Shown here in pieces: positions 44,371 through 53,773 of a DNA stretch of 64,000 nucleotides. The translations under genes were made by a program, and so were the position numbers. Position 1 is the stretch's first letter. Every line of letters begins with the position of its first letter. The stretch comes from an uncultured Eubacteriales bacterium (GTDB lineage: Bacteria > Bacillota > Clostridia > Christensenellales > CAG-314): NCBI GenBank assembly GCA_949289125.1, contig CASEME010000010.1:48140-112139 (forward strand), read 5' to 3'. The notes below the pieces were generated by a model, which was given only the letters and a program-made list of their open reading frames with translations, had not been told where the DNA came from and did no database searches.

Positions 44371-44405
44371 CAAGTTGGTGGCATCAACTTGCAAGTTGGT
44401 GACGC
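44371..44405. repeat. Palindromic intergenic repeat, copy 2
   Basis: CAAGTTGGTG and CATCAACTTG (44371-44391) form a 10-base inverted repeat with one G-T pair. A further CAAGTTGGTGACGCCAA follows at once, making a tandem. Confidence 0.65.
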
Positions 44406-44435
44406 CAATGCAAATTTTTGCTAAAGGAAAAGTAT

Positions 44436-46295
44436 ATGAAACAATATGACATAATAGTGATAGGTGCAGGGCACGCAGGGTGTGAAAGCGCACTTGCCGC
44501 AGCACGGTTGGGTTGTTCGGTGTTGATATTGGCAACCAATCTTGATACGGTAGGCTTTTTGGCGTGCAATCCGAGTATAGGCGGTACGGCAAAAGGACAG
44601 ATAGTCAAAGAGATAGACGCTTTGGGCGGACAGATGGCGCGTACAGCAGACCAAAGTTTGTTGCAGATGCGTATGCTCAATGCGGGCAAAGGACCTGCCG
44701 TATATTCACCACGTGCACAGGTGGACAAACACGCCTACCATACCAATATGAAAAACACTTTGGAAAGTGAGCCAAACCTTACCTTGCGACAGGGCGAAGC
44801 GGTAGAACTTAACCGCAATGAGGACGGTACGTACACTGTCACCACTGCTGTAGGGCTTGCTTATCAAGGCCGAGCCGTAGTGCTTGCATGCGGAGTATAT
44901 CTAAATTCGCGCTGTATTGTAGGTAAACATAGCCAAAACAGCGGGCCAAACGGATTTGCAAATGCGTGCAAACTAACCGATAGCATACGCAAATTGGGCT
45001 ACACCGTACGCCGATTTAAGACCGGCACACCTGCAAGAGTTAAGGTGCAGACTGTAGACTTTGCCAAAATGAGCGAACAGCAAGGCGAAACATCACGAAG
45101 ACCGTTTTCTGTTTTGACCGACCATATAGACGGAGCAAAACGCAGTTGTTATTTGACATACACCACACCGCAGACAAAAGAGATTATATTAGCCAACAAG
45201 CAACTTGCACCGCTATTCAACGGTGATATCAACGGCGTAGGTCCGCGCTATTGTCCCTCTATTGAGGACAAAGTTGTACGCTTTTCTGACAAAGAGCGAC
45301 ATCAGATATTTTTGGAGCCCGAAGGCGAATTTACCAACGAATACTATGTACAAGGCGCGTCCAGCTCCATGCCGGCAGACATTCAGGAGCAAATATACCA
45401 CTCGATAGACGGGTTGGAAAATGTGCAAATTATGCGTGACGCCTACGCTATTGAGTACGACTGCATAGACGCAACAGCACTTGACGCTACTTTGATGTCC
45501 AAACAACACAAAGGTTTGTTTTTTGCAGGGCAAATAAACGGTACAAGCGGCTATGAAGAAGCGGCAGGACAAGGACTTGTTGCAGGTATCAATGCCGAGC
45601 GTTATATACACAACAAAACACCTTTTGTTCTTACACGACACGACAGCTATATAGGTGTATTGATAGACGACATCACCACCAAAGAAACCAACGAGCCGTA
45701 CAGAATGATGACGGGGCGTGCCGAGCACAGACTTGTATTGAGGCAGGACAACGCCGATTTGCGTTTGACCGAAAAAGGCAGACAAATAGGCTTGGTAGGG
45801 GATAAGCAATACAATCTATATCTTAGCAAGGTGCAAGAGTTGGAAAATGGCAGGGCACAACTAAAAGAAATTATTACGCCGCGCCGTATGCAAAAATTGT
45901 TCGAATATTGCGGGGAAAGTATGCCCAAGGCAGGTTTGACTGTAGACGAGGTATTGCGTCGCAACAATGTGACAGCTCAGCTTGCAAAACAATATTTGGG
46001 TGTGTTTGAGCAACTTAGTATTGAAGTGTTGGAACAGATAGAAATAGAAGTAAAGTACAGAGGGTATATAGAACGTCAGCAAAAAGTTATTGAACAAAGC
46101 AAAAAACTTGAAGACAAACTGTTGCCCAAGGATATAGACTATACTAAGATAGACGGCTTACGTCTTGAGGCACGTCAAAAACTCAATGCTATACGTCCGC
46201 TCAACTTGGGACAAGCAGGACGAATATCGGGCGTATCACCGGCAGACGTACAGATACTTATTGTTTATCTTGCGCAACACAAAGGCAAAGTATAG
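44436..46295 (+). CDS. mnmG: tRNA uridine-modifying enzyme MnmG (GidA)
   Basis: The FAD-dependent partner of MnmE. The 619-residue protein begins MKQYDIIVIGAGHAGCE with the dinucleotide-binding GxGxxGC motif. Further marks are CNPSIGGTAKG near residue 45, SPRAQVDKHAYH near 94, RRFKTGTPAR near 195, GQINGTSGYEEAAGQGL near 370 and a C-terminal helical domain ending in the SGVSPADVQIL motif. The start is the ATG at 44436 with AAAGGA upstream. The position between mnmE and rsmG is the standard one. Confidence 0.97.
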   Translation: MKQYDIIVIGAGHAGCESALAAARLGCSVLILATNLDTVGFLACNPSIGGTAKGQIVKEIDALGGQMARTADQSLLQMRMLNAGKGPAVYSPRAQVDKHAYHTNMKNTLESEPNLTLRQGEAVELNRNEDGTYTVTTAVGLAYQGRAVVLACGVYLNSRCIVGKHSQNSGPNGFANACKLTDSIRKLGYTVRRFKTGTPARVKVQTVDFAKMSEQQGETSRRPFSVLTDHIDGAKRSCYLTYTTPQTKEIILANKQLAPLFNGDINGVGPRYCPSIEDKVVRFSDKERHQIFLEPEGEFTNEYYVQGASSSMPADIQEQIYHSIDGLENVQIMRDAYAIEYDCIDATALDATLMSKQHKGLFFAGQINGTSGYEEAAGQGLVAGINAERYIHNKTPFVLTRHDSYIGVLIDDITTKETNEPYRMMTGRAEHRLVLRQDNADLRLTEKGRQIGLVGDKQYNLYLSKVQELENGRAQLKEIITPRRMQKLFEYCGESMPKAGLTVDEVLRRNNVTAQLAKQYLGVFEQLSIEVLEQIEIEVKYRGYIERQQKVIEQSKKLEDKLLPKDIDYTKIDGLRLEARQKLNAIRPLNLGQAGRISGVSPADVQILIVYLAQHKGKV

Positions 46296-46387
46296 TAATC
46301 AGTTACAACGACACAACACTAAGCAAACAGCTTTGTCGATGTTATTATTGGACGCAAGCTGTTTTATATGTATTTGACATTGCAATG

Positions 46388-46396
46388 TGATATAAT
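46388..46396 (+). promoter_or_regulatory. Extended -10 promoter before rsmG
   Basis: TGATATAAT (46388-46396) is an extended -10 element. A TTGACA at 46374 is too close to serve as its -35. Confidence 0.45.
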
Positions 46397-46429
46397 TTAG
46401 ATAACTTACCAAATTGTTGCAACACCTAA

Positions 46430-46480
46430 GTTGGCGGCACCAACAAGCGAGTTGGGTGTATTAGCTGTGTGTTTTATACA
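46430..46480. repeat. Palindromic intergenic repeat, copy 3
   Basis: GTTGGCGGCACCAAC (46430-46444) is an inverted repeat; the following GTATTAGCTGTGTGTTTTAT resembles the flank of the copy at 38730. Confidence 0.55.
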
Positions 46481-46559
46481 CAAAAGTGGCAGTTAAACAA
46501 GTTAAAAAATACGGTATGCAACTTAGTAACTTACAATAATACTTAATTGGTGGATAACA

Positions 46560-47243
46560 ATGTTAGAGGATATAGTTTTACAAACTACGGGCATAGCACT
46601 TACTCAACAACAAGTACAGCAGTTTGATGCATATTACGAGTACTTGGTGCAAACCAACGAAAAGTTTAATCTTACAGCAATTACCGAACGACAAGCTGTG
46701 TACGAAAAACATTTTGCAGACAGTCTTGCGGCAAGTGGCTTGCTAAGTAATGGCGCTACTGTGTGTGATGTCGGATGTGGAGCAGGTTTTCCCTCAATAC
46801 CACTTGCTATTGTCAATAGCAACGTTGAGTTCACGTTGGTAGACAGCCTCAACAAACGAGTACAGTTTTGCAAAGAAGTAGCAGATATGTGCTCACTTAG
46901 CAACGTAGAAGTGTTTCATTCGCGTGCTGAAGATTTTGCAAAACAGCATAGAGAAAGTTACGACGTAACAACGGCAAGGGCAGTTGCTCCCCTCAATGTT
47001 TTGCTCGAATATCTTGCACCACTTGTAAAGGTGGGCGGCAAAGTGATTGCTTACAAAACAGACCAAAGTGAGGTTGATAGTGCCAAGCATTGTGCAGATA
47101 TTTTGGGATTGAGCTTTGACAAAGCTATCAGTTTTCAGTTGCCTCAGGGCGACAACAGATGTTTGCTTGTTTACAACAAAACAAAGCACACACCGCTAAC
47201 TTATCCGCGAGGAGGCAACTTACCTCGCAAAAAACCGTTGTGA
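46560..47243 (+). CDS. rsmG: 16S rRNA (guanine-N7) methyltransferase RsmG
   Basis: RsmG methylates a guanine in the 530 loop of 16S rRNA. The 227-residue protein has NEKFNLTAI near residue 36, the SAM-binding VCDVGCGAGFPSIPLAI near 70, LVDSLNKRVQF near 96 and VTTARAVAPL near 140. The start ATG is at 46560. The C-terminal tail (about 12 residues, NLPRKKPL) is the usual basic end. In Bacillus noc lies between rsmG and parA; here there is none and the gap is 471 bases, containing a repeat copy and the parA promoter. Confidence 0.96.
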   Translation: MLEDIVLQTTGIALTQQQVQQFDAYYEYLVQTNEKFNLTAITERQAVYEKHFADSLAASGLLSNGATVCDVGCGAGFPSIPLAIVNSNVEFTLVDSLNKRVQFCKEVADMCSLSNVEVFHSRAEDFAKQHRESYDVTTARAVAPLNVLLEYLAPLVKVGGKVIAYKTDQSEVDSAKHCADILGLSFDKAISFQLPQGDNRCLLVYNKTKHTPLTYPRGGNLPRKKPL

Positions 47244-47346
47244 GTTGGTGTTGGTATTTTGTTTTGTAAAACGAGCACTTATATTCTAAAACAGTATCAA
47301 TAAGACAAAAATATTTGCGCTATTTTGCGTATTGGTGCAATACTAC

Positions 47347-47375
47347 TTGAAAAAGGTCGTATTTTGTGCTATTAT
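47347..47375 (+). promoter_or_regulatory. Promoter of parA-parB
   Basis: TTGAAA (47347-47352) and TATTAT (47370-47375), 17-base spacer. The leader to parA would be about 335 bases. Confidence 0.6.
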
Positions 47376-47533
47376 ATAGTATAAAGCAAATAATGGCGAA
47401 ATGGCGTAGATTTGGCAAGGCTTGTTATTTGACATAGCAAGTTGCAAAATTTTAGCCTCTTACCAACATACTTTTGCTTGCAACACTGTTTGCTTGTGGT
47501 GCAAATTGCCATCGTGTACAACACACGTTGCAT

Positions 47534-47556
47534 GCGCCAACTTTTGAGTTGGTGTC
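47534..47556. repeat. Palindromic intergenic repeat, copy 4
   Basis: GCGCCAAC and GTTGGTGTC flank a short TTTTGA loop. It belongs to the same family as copies at 38.7, 44.4 and 46.4 kb but lies in the parA leader. Confidence 0.45.
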
Positions 47557-47714
47557 ACGAGATGGCTATTTCGTGGCACGAATTAAGCACTTTGTGACAT
47601 TTGGTGCTATTTTGTACAAGCGCAAAGTGTATGTTAATTTATGCATACAGTGCTCAATTTTTGTCAATATTCGTTCTGTAAGAACGTTTACAACTTTTTC
47701 TCGGGGTGTATATT

Positions 47715-48485
47715 ATGGCGAGAGTTATTGCATTTTCCAATCAAAAAGGCGGAGTGGGAAAAACCACTACTGCAATTAATCTACCTGCTTATGTAGCAGT
47801 TGGTGGCAAAAAAGTTTTGTTGGTAGACTTTGATCCTCAGGGCAATAGTACCAGCGGCTTTGGCATTCAAAAAAATGAGCTTACGCATAACTGCTACGAT
47901 ATGTTGATGGGCGATTGCACTGTGGATGAAGTAATAATGCACACAGGCGTAGACAATTTGGATATTATCCCAAGTAATATTGACCTTGCTGCTGCCGAAG
48001 TGGATTTGGCTTCTTTGCAATCTCGTGAAAGCCAGCTCAAAAAGGTGCTTAGTCCTTTGATGTCTCGATATGATTATATATTTATAGATTGTCCTCCCAG
48101 TTTGGGTTTGCTTACACTCAATGCTTTGGTGGCGAGTAATGAAGTAGTAATACCTATTCAAAGTGAGTTTTTTGCTTTGGAAGGACTTTCGCAGTTGCTC
48201 AATACTATCAAAATAGTAAAGCAACGTCTCAATCCTGATTTGAAAATTAACGGTGTTGTGCTTACCATGTACGACAGCCGTACTTTGGTAAGCAAGCAAG
48301 TTACCGAAGAGATTTACAAATATTTTGGCGACAAAGTGTACAACGTACCTATCCCACGCAATGTAAAACTTGTGGAAGCGCCAAGTTTTGGTCAACCTGT
48401 ATTTGTGCATGCGCCTCGTTCCAGCGGAGCAGTGGCTTATGATATGCTAACAAAACAATTTTTACAAAGAGAGGAAGGTAAATGA
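47715..48485 (+). CDS. parA: Chromosome partitioning ATPase ParA (Soj)
   Basis: A 256-residue Walker-type ATPase that moves ParB-parS complexes and affects DnaA. It has the deviant Walker A KGGVGKTTTAINL near residue 11, FDPQGNSTSGFG near 40, IDCPPSLGLLTLNAL near 121 and a C-terminal helical end. The start is the ATG at 47715; a GTG three codons upstream at 47706 is an alternative. The stop overlaps the parB start by four bases. Confidence 0.95.
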   Translation: MARVIAFSNQKGGVGKTTTAINLPAYVAVGGKKVLLVDFDPQGNSTSGFGIQKNELTHNCYDMLMGDCTVDEVIMHTGVDNLDIIPSNIDLAAAEVDLASLQSRESQLKKVLSPLMSRYDYIFIDCPPSLGLLTLNALVASNEVVIPIQSEFFALEGLSQLLNTIKIVKQRLNPDLKINGVVLTMYDSRTLVSKQVTEEIYKYFGDKVYNVPIPRNVKLVEAPSFGQPVFVHAPRSSGAVAYDMLTKQFLQREEGK

Positions 48486-49423
48486 GTACAAACAAGGGTT
48501 TGGGCAGAGGATTTGCATCTTTGATGGGGCTTAACGACGTGGATGAGTTGACGCGTCGTGACGACCTTCCCAAAAATAGCGAAGAACAGCAACAACAAGG
48601 CACTGCTGTCAATGCGTTGCAAGACGTGCTCGATTTGGAATTGACAGACATCGATCCCAACTACGAGCAACCACGCAAACATTTTGACGAAGAAGCGCTC
48701 AATGAATTGGCGGAAAGTATCAAATTGCATGGTGTTATCCAACCGATAGTTGTAGTGCCCATCGGTCAGCGTTATATGATAATTGCCGGTGAGCGCCGTT
48801 TTCGTGCGTCCAAAATTGCTGGCAAAAAGACTATCCCTGCAATTATCAAACATTACACTACTCAGCAGATAAAAGAAATTAGTCTTATTGAGAACTTGCA
48901 ACGTGAAGACCTCAATCCTATCGAAGCAGGCAGAGCAATTAAGACACTTATGACCGAATTTAATATGACGCAGGAAACTGCCGCAGACAGAATAGGCAAA
49001 AGTCGTTCGGCTATTGCCAATACGTTGCGTTTGCTTACTCTCAATGAAGGAGTAATCGAACTTATCGAACAAGGTAGGCTTTCTGCAGGTCATGCACGTA
49101 CTTTGGTAGTTGTTCCTTACGAAAGTCAGTTGAAACTTGCATTAAAAGGTTGCGACAATCAACTTAATGTGCGTGAAATGGAAAAATTGGTACGCGACTT
49201 TCTCAATCCCAAACCAAAAACAAAACCCGAAGTTGGTAATTCGATAGAGCTCAAAGAACTTGTGGGTAACATGCAACGCACATTTGCTACTAAAGTTTCG
49301 GCGATTGGTAACGGAAACAAAGGGCGTATATATATAGACTACTTTACCAAGGACGACCTTGATAGAATTTGTTCTCTGATTGAAGAATGGATGAATGTCA
49401 AATTCAAAGGCGAAGAAGAATAA
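48482..49423 (+). CDS. parB: Chromosome partitioning protein ParB (Spo0J)
   Basis: ParB binds parS, uses CTP to slide and loads SMC. The 313-residue protein has KGLGRGFASLMG at the N-terminus, which stimulates ParA, PNYEQPRKHFDEEALNELAESI near residue 58, the CTP-binding GERRFRASK near 104 and ENLQREDLNPIEAG near 138, and a helix-turn-helix TAADRIGKSRSAIANTLRLL near 165. The C-terminal dimer domain follows. The start overlaps parA. Its cognate sites lie 1.5 kb downstream. Confidence 0.96.
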   Translation: MSTNKGLGRGFASLMGLNDVDELTRRDDLPKNSEEQQQQGTAVNALQDVLDLELTDIDPNYEQPRKHFDEEALNELAESIKLHGVIQPIVVVPIGQRYMIIAGERRFRASKIAGKKTIPAIIKHYTTQQIKEISLIENLQREDLNPIEAGRAIKTLMTEFNMTQETAADRIGKSRSAIANTLRLLTLNEGVIELIEQGRLSAGHARTLVVVPYESQLKLALKGCDNQLNVREMEKLVRDFLNPKPKTKPEVGNSIELKELVGNMQRTFATKVSAIGNGNKGRIYIDYFTKDDLDRICSLIEEWMNVKFKGEEE

Positions 49424-49432
49424 GAATTTTTA

Positions 49433-49467
49433 AAACGAGCGCAACAAACAAGTTGCGCTCGTTTTTT
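49433..49467 (+). terminator. Terminator of parA-parB
   Basis: AACGAGCGCAAC/GTTGCGCTCGTT, a 12-bp perfect stem with a 6-base loop and a T run. It isolates the following non-coding block from parB transcription. Confidence 0.9.
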
Positions 49468-50921
49468 TGTTTAGATATATTTTGATGTTTTTATTAGCAT
49501 TAGACAATGAAACTTTTTACCCTCTGAAAATGAAAATTTTGGTAGAGAAGCGTGTCGTTTTATTATATAAAAGCGAATATATAATACTTAAATATTGCAG
49601 TTGCTGGCTAAAATAAGCTCTGAGACAGAATTTCTTTAGCACATTTTCAAAAATTTCCGACTAAAACTACATTCATTCTGCGTGAATAATAAAAATTGCG
49701 ATGATATATTTTGTTTTTAGCGCGTAAACGCAAAGATTGTTCATTATAAATGTGTTGTCAATATTTTACATAAAAAAAATTTCGATTGACGATTTTGCGT
49801 TTGGTGTCAGGTATTGATACGCTTCAGATTTTTGTGATAGCGCTTTAGAGCCATGTAACGCAATTTTTGAGTAAGCTACGTTCGTTTTTGTACTATATAA
49901 ATGAATAATATTCATAAAATATTCGCCATTACTGTCACTTAGAGACTAAGTTTAGCTATATCTTTACCTCTAAAAGTCCGTCTAACTTTAAATTTTGCCT
50001 TCTTATTATCTATTTGTTTTGCTATGATTTTACCTGTTGTAATGCTATAATGCGTATTTATTCATAATGTATTACTTGCTATTTTTAATACATCGAATTC
50101 GATTAGAACAGCTAATAATTAGCATAAATTAGATAATTTTGCTTGTATATTGCTATGTAAAAGTTGTTTTAATTGATTAATATGCTTTGTGGCAAAAGTT
50201 ATTATCCTTTGCATCTTAAACATATTTTTGCTTCTATGTTACCAAATTTTGCGTTATAAGTCCCATTTTTTCACTATTAAGTAGTAATCATAAATGAGTT
50301 TTAGAGTTTTTATTTGGAATTTTAGCAAATTGAAGACAATTTGTAATGATTGCAATTATTGTGTGCAAAATTGCTATTTAGAAATACACTACGACAAGCA
50401 ATGCATTGAAGTATATCAAATACTAATTGTATTTGTGATGTGCTAAATATAATGTTGTAGTAACAAATGAAATAGGCAGTTTATTATGCAAATAGCAAAG
50501 ATTTTAGAGTTGTTTTTTTGCGATTCAACATTAAAATGCAAATTTTTATGTGATTTACGGGTTTAGAAGATATATGTTGCTGTTTAAATTGATTTATTTG
50601 TTGACTGTGCTTTATATTGTGTAAGCAAAAGCTTATTATAGTTACTTGGCATCTGATATTTGTTGTCTAAATAATTATTTGTAGTAACTATTTATTGTAT
50701 ATATTGCAAGTTTCTTTGTGTATATGCTTTTTAGGTGTGTTTACAGCACGTAATTTATATTTATTCTGTAAAGAAATATAGCTAATTTAGCTTCTTGATG
50801 TGGCTATGTATCAAAGTGTGCTTGCAAATAACTGTGATTTTGCCTAAAAAAGTGCTTTTTAGGGCTATTTTACACAGTTTTATGCTATATGAGCCAGCAA
50901 AATAGTTTTTTTGCGTATTAG

Positions 50922-50937
50922 CGTTCCACGTGAAACA
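50922..50937. other. parS site 1
   Basis: CGTTCCACGTGAAACA matches the parS consensus TGTTNCACGTGAAACA except for the first base. Confidence 0.9.
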
Positions 50938-50996
50938 AAATTGATCTATACTGTTTGTTATTTTATTAGTATAGGATAAATACGTATTGTATTAGG

Positions 50997-51012
50997 TGTT
51001 TCACGTGAAACT
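50997..51012. other. parS site 2
   Basis: TGTTTCACGTGAAACT matches the parS consensus except for the last base. Confidence 0.9.
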
Positions 51013-51033
51013 TAAAGACAGAGTTTGGGCCGC

Positions 51034-51049
51034 TGTTCCACGTGAAACA
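51034..51049. other. parS site 3
   Basis: TGTTCCACGTGAAACA is a full parS consensus match. Confidence 0.93.
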
Positions 51050-51080
51050 ATGTTAAATGTGGTGAAAACTAACGTTTTGA

Positions 51081-51096
51081 TGTTTCACATGAAACA
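51081..51096. other. parS site 4 (variant)
   Basis: TGTTTCACATGAAACA differs from the consensus only at one central base (CACATG for CACGTG), so it may bind ParB more weakly. Confidence 0.75.
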
Positions 51097-52835
51097 AAAG
51101 CGCCTTAATAATCGGATAATAATGCTAAAAACGTGTGTTTCAAACAGTAAAAATGACGAATTTTGGGTATATCATCTCTGAATTGTGTAGTAGGATAGTA
51201 TATAAAAGACTAATTTGATACCTTTTATATAAGATCATAGACAGATAATTAGGTAAAAGCAAGTATTATTTGTACATAAGTACCTAATTTGCGCTAATGT
51301 GAACTTAAGTAATATACAAAATATTGTTTACATATAAAATTATCCTAATAAGTTGAAAGGCTGACCATATGTTATCTTTAACGCAGCGACATAAACGCAT
51401 ACAAATAAATTTAATTAACTTGTCATGGCTTTTTTGCGCGTATAAATGACTTGCAGTATAAGAGAAAATGTATTTTTCGTTTTATTGAATATTTACACTA
51501 AAGATCAGCATTGAGTAATAATAGCATGTCAAATAACAGGTCGCAAATATTGTTTAGTATAAATATACTTAGGTCAAAGAATATTATAGTGCCACTTGCA
51601 CGTTGACAGATAATTCTATTGAAAAATAGCAACTGTTAAAGCTAATTACAGTCTTTAATGTTAAAACCAAATTTACTTAATATATAAATAAGTTGGTGTC
51701 TTAAGATTAAGGGGCTTGTTGGCTTATTTATCAAGTAAGCCTATATTATAAGGAGTAATTGCCTGCGTTATATACGTTTAATCTTCTCAATATAATTGTT
51801 GCTGATATTTATTAGCTAAATATTCGTTTTGCGTTTAAAAACAGTATAATTAGCAGGCATACAAACTAATAATAGTGTGCAGTATTTGTTGTGCCTATCG
51901 ATGTGCATAAAACTATAAGTAACAAGTATTGACTATATGTATCTACGTAATAGCAGCACAATGTAAATAAGCCTATTCAATAGTTGAATATCTTTTGCCT
52001 GTTATAATAAACAAATTGTATAGCTAATGTATATTTTAGCAATTAAATAAAGTAGTAAAAAATGAACATATATTGCTAATAATATCAAAAAAAATATATA
52101 TATTATCAATATAATATAGATATATTATATAAAATATTGTATTGTACTAAATAAAATAATATATTTGAAAAATAAACACTACTTAAATTATAGAGCAACT
52201 TAAATGCACCATGCAATTAGCTAAATAATAAGCATTAAATTGATAATATAAAAAGAATGCTTACTAAAATGTATTAACGTGGTAAGGTACGCTGATATAA
52301 AGATCAGCCATAAAATAACAACGTAAAACAAATTCAATATAACCATAATATAATAAGCTAATTATCAAGCTTTAGTGAAGCATGCATTGCACCAATACTA
52401 TCAGTAAAACCAAAGAAAAATAATTTATTACAAAAATGAAATTAGTCTAATGTAAAATTACTATTCGATATAGTTCAGAAAATAACACAAAAAGCGAACA
52501 AAAACCAAGTAGTACAAATATAACCATAGCACTGTCATACACCATACTCGATAACATGCTTCTAATAAGGTCGTTTATTCAACTTAACTAAGTTTATCTA
52601 ACCTACAGCTTTACAGGGCGGTATTGACAACATGTTAGAATGTATCAATATAATAAATAACAAACTCAAATAGATAACAATCGCAAAATGCCTGTCTGTA
52701 CAGCAGTTCATAAACTGCATAGCTATTGTTTACGGCAAAAGTCGTCAAAAAAAAGCCAAAATATTTTTACCTAACTAATAAATTGCAATTCAAAGGTCAA
52801 TACTTGTGTCAAATATGCAAATAGCGAGGTAAAAT

Positions 52836-53345
52836 ATGATAAGCACATCAGTCTTAAAAAACTCAGACAAGGTGGAATTTGCAAAAGCAATAAAGCAAAA
52901 GGCGCAACAATGCAATGTTTTTATGTGTATAGGCACTCAAAAGGTAATAGCCGATAGTCTCGGGCCGCGCGTTGGTCAGATACTCAACGAAAACATGAAA
53001 ACGCCGTTGTTTGTTTATGGGCTGGATAGTCTCAATATAACTGCCGAAAACCTTGTGGACAGTTACAACTTTATAAAACAAATGCACCCAGATGAACAAA
53101 TAATGGTAATAGACGCCGGCGTTGGAGAGGACGAACAAGTGGGCGAAGTGCAGTTAGTCAACAACGGCATTGCTCCTGGCGCTGCAACGGACAAAAATTT
53201 GCCAATGGTAGGGGATATAAGCATAGTAGGCATAGTTGCCGAAAAAACCCTCAACGACTTTTATGTAACTTCAGAGGACAAAGCCTGTCTTGTTAACAAG
53301 TTAGCCAATTTTATTGCCGATTCAATTTTACTTTCCAAACAATAA
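52836..53345 (+). CDS. yyaC: YyaC-family spore-associated protein
   Basis: A 169-residue protein of the YyaC family, related to the spore germination protease Gpr and found near parB in spore-formers. It has FMCIGTQKVIADSLGPRVGQ near residue 30, VFGLDSLNI-like FVYGLDSLNI near 64, MVIDAGVGEDEQVGEVQL near 95 and PGAATDKNLPMVGDISI near 123. It probably acts late in sporulation, if this organism sporulates. A GCGAGG ribosome site precedes the ATG. It lies alone between the non-coding block and the ftsH region. Confidence 0.88.
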   Translation: MISTSVLKNSDKVEFAKAIKQKAQQCNVFMCIGTQKVIADSLGPRVGQILNENMKTPLFVYGLDSLNITAENLVDSYNFIKQMHPDEQIMVIDAGVGEDEQVGEVQLVNNGIAPGAATDKNLPMVGDISIVGIVAEKTLNDFYVTSEDKACLVNKLANFIADSILLSKQ

Positions 53346-53652
53346 AAGCAATGTTTGCAATTTAAGATAAGTGCAAGACTTGCGTATATAATATATGATG
53401 TAGATAATCGCACAAGCATCTCATACAACAGCCGATAAAAAGACTCAAAGTGCCAATACAAAACGGTACACAATCGGCTATGTATAAGTAATTAAACAAA
53501 CGGTATATTACGGTATATAAATAAAGAGCAATATAACCGTTGTATTGAAAAATTGTCAATTTGTCATCACCACAATATGTGTGCACAAAATCTATCATAA
53601 GGGGCTAATATCTCTTAGGTGACAAACGCACACTATGTATGTTACAAATAAA

Positions 53653-53681
53653 TTGACACAAACTGCTTAGTGTGGTAAACT
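53653..53681 (+). promoter_or_regulatory. Promoter of ftsH
   Basis: TTGACA (53653-53658) and TAAACT (53676-53681), 17-base spacer. The rest of 53346-53652 shows nothing I can identify. Confidence 0.7.
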
Positions 53682-53699
53682 ACACTTTATATAAAAGGG

Positions 53700-53752
53700 C
53701 GTTGGCACAGGCAAAGCCGAGCAAATCGGCAGTAACAGAGAAATAGCCAACG
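53700..53752 (+). promoter_or_regulatory. Structured leader of ftsH
   Basis: CGTTGGC (53700-53706) pairs with GCCAACG (53746-53752) and encloses a perfect GCCGA/TCGGC hairpin (53716-53730). It ends about 9 bases before the AAGGAG ribosome site, so it could affect ftsH translation. No known riboswitch is recognised. Confidence 0.5.
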
Positions 53753-53773
53753 AAGCGCAAAAGGAGAGAAAAC

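Larger units (their letters stand above)
49468..52835. other. 3.4 kb AT-rich non-coding block holding parS sites
   Basis: No reading frame here is long or credible; the longest, of 61 codons, runs over the parS sites. The DNA is very AT-rich. Hand counts of 60-base rows at 50581-50760 give about 29-30 T against 14-16 A, with G above C. Rows between 52201 and 52560 give 27-31 A against 13-16 T, with C equal to or above G. The skew flips near the parS cluster. I see no RNA gene, CRISPR or insertion sequence. The block separates parB from yyaC, which are close neighbours in Bacillus. Confidence 0.8.

Noticed and set aside
46374..46396. TTGACA plus TATAAT before rsmG as a standard promoter
   Set aside because: The spacer is 11 bases, too short; an extended -10 element is the better reading.
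50996..51181. A 61-codon plus-strand frame across the parS sites
   Set aside because: It is made of parS sequence itself and spacer, has no ribosome site and no plausible protein character.
49468..52835. CRISPR array or RNA gene in the non-coding block
   Set aside because: No regularly spaced repeats other than parS, and no recognisable rRNA, tmRNA, SRP or RNase P RNA pattern.
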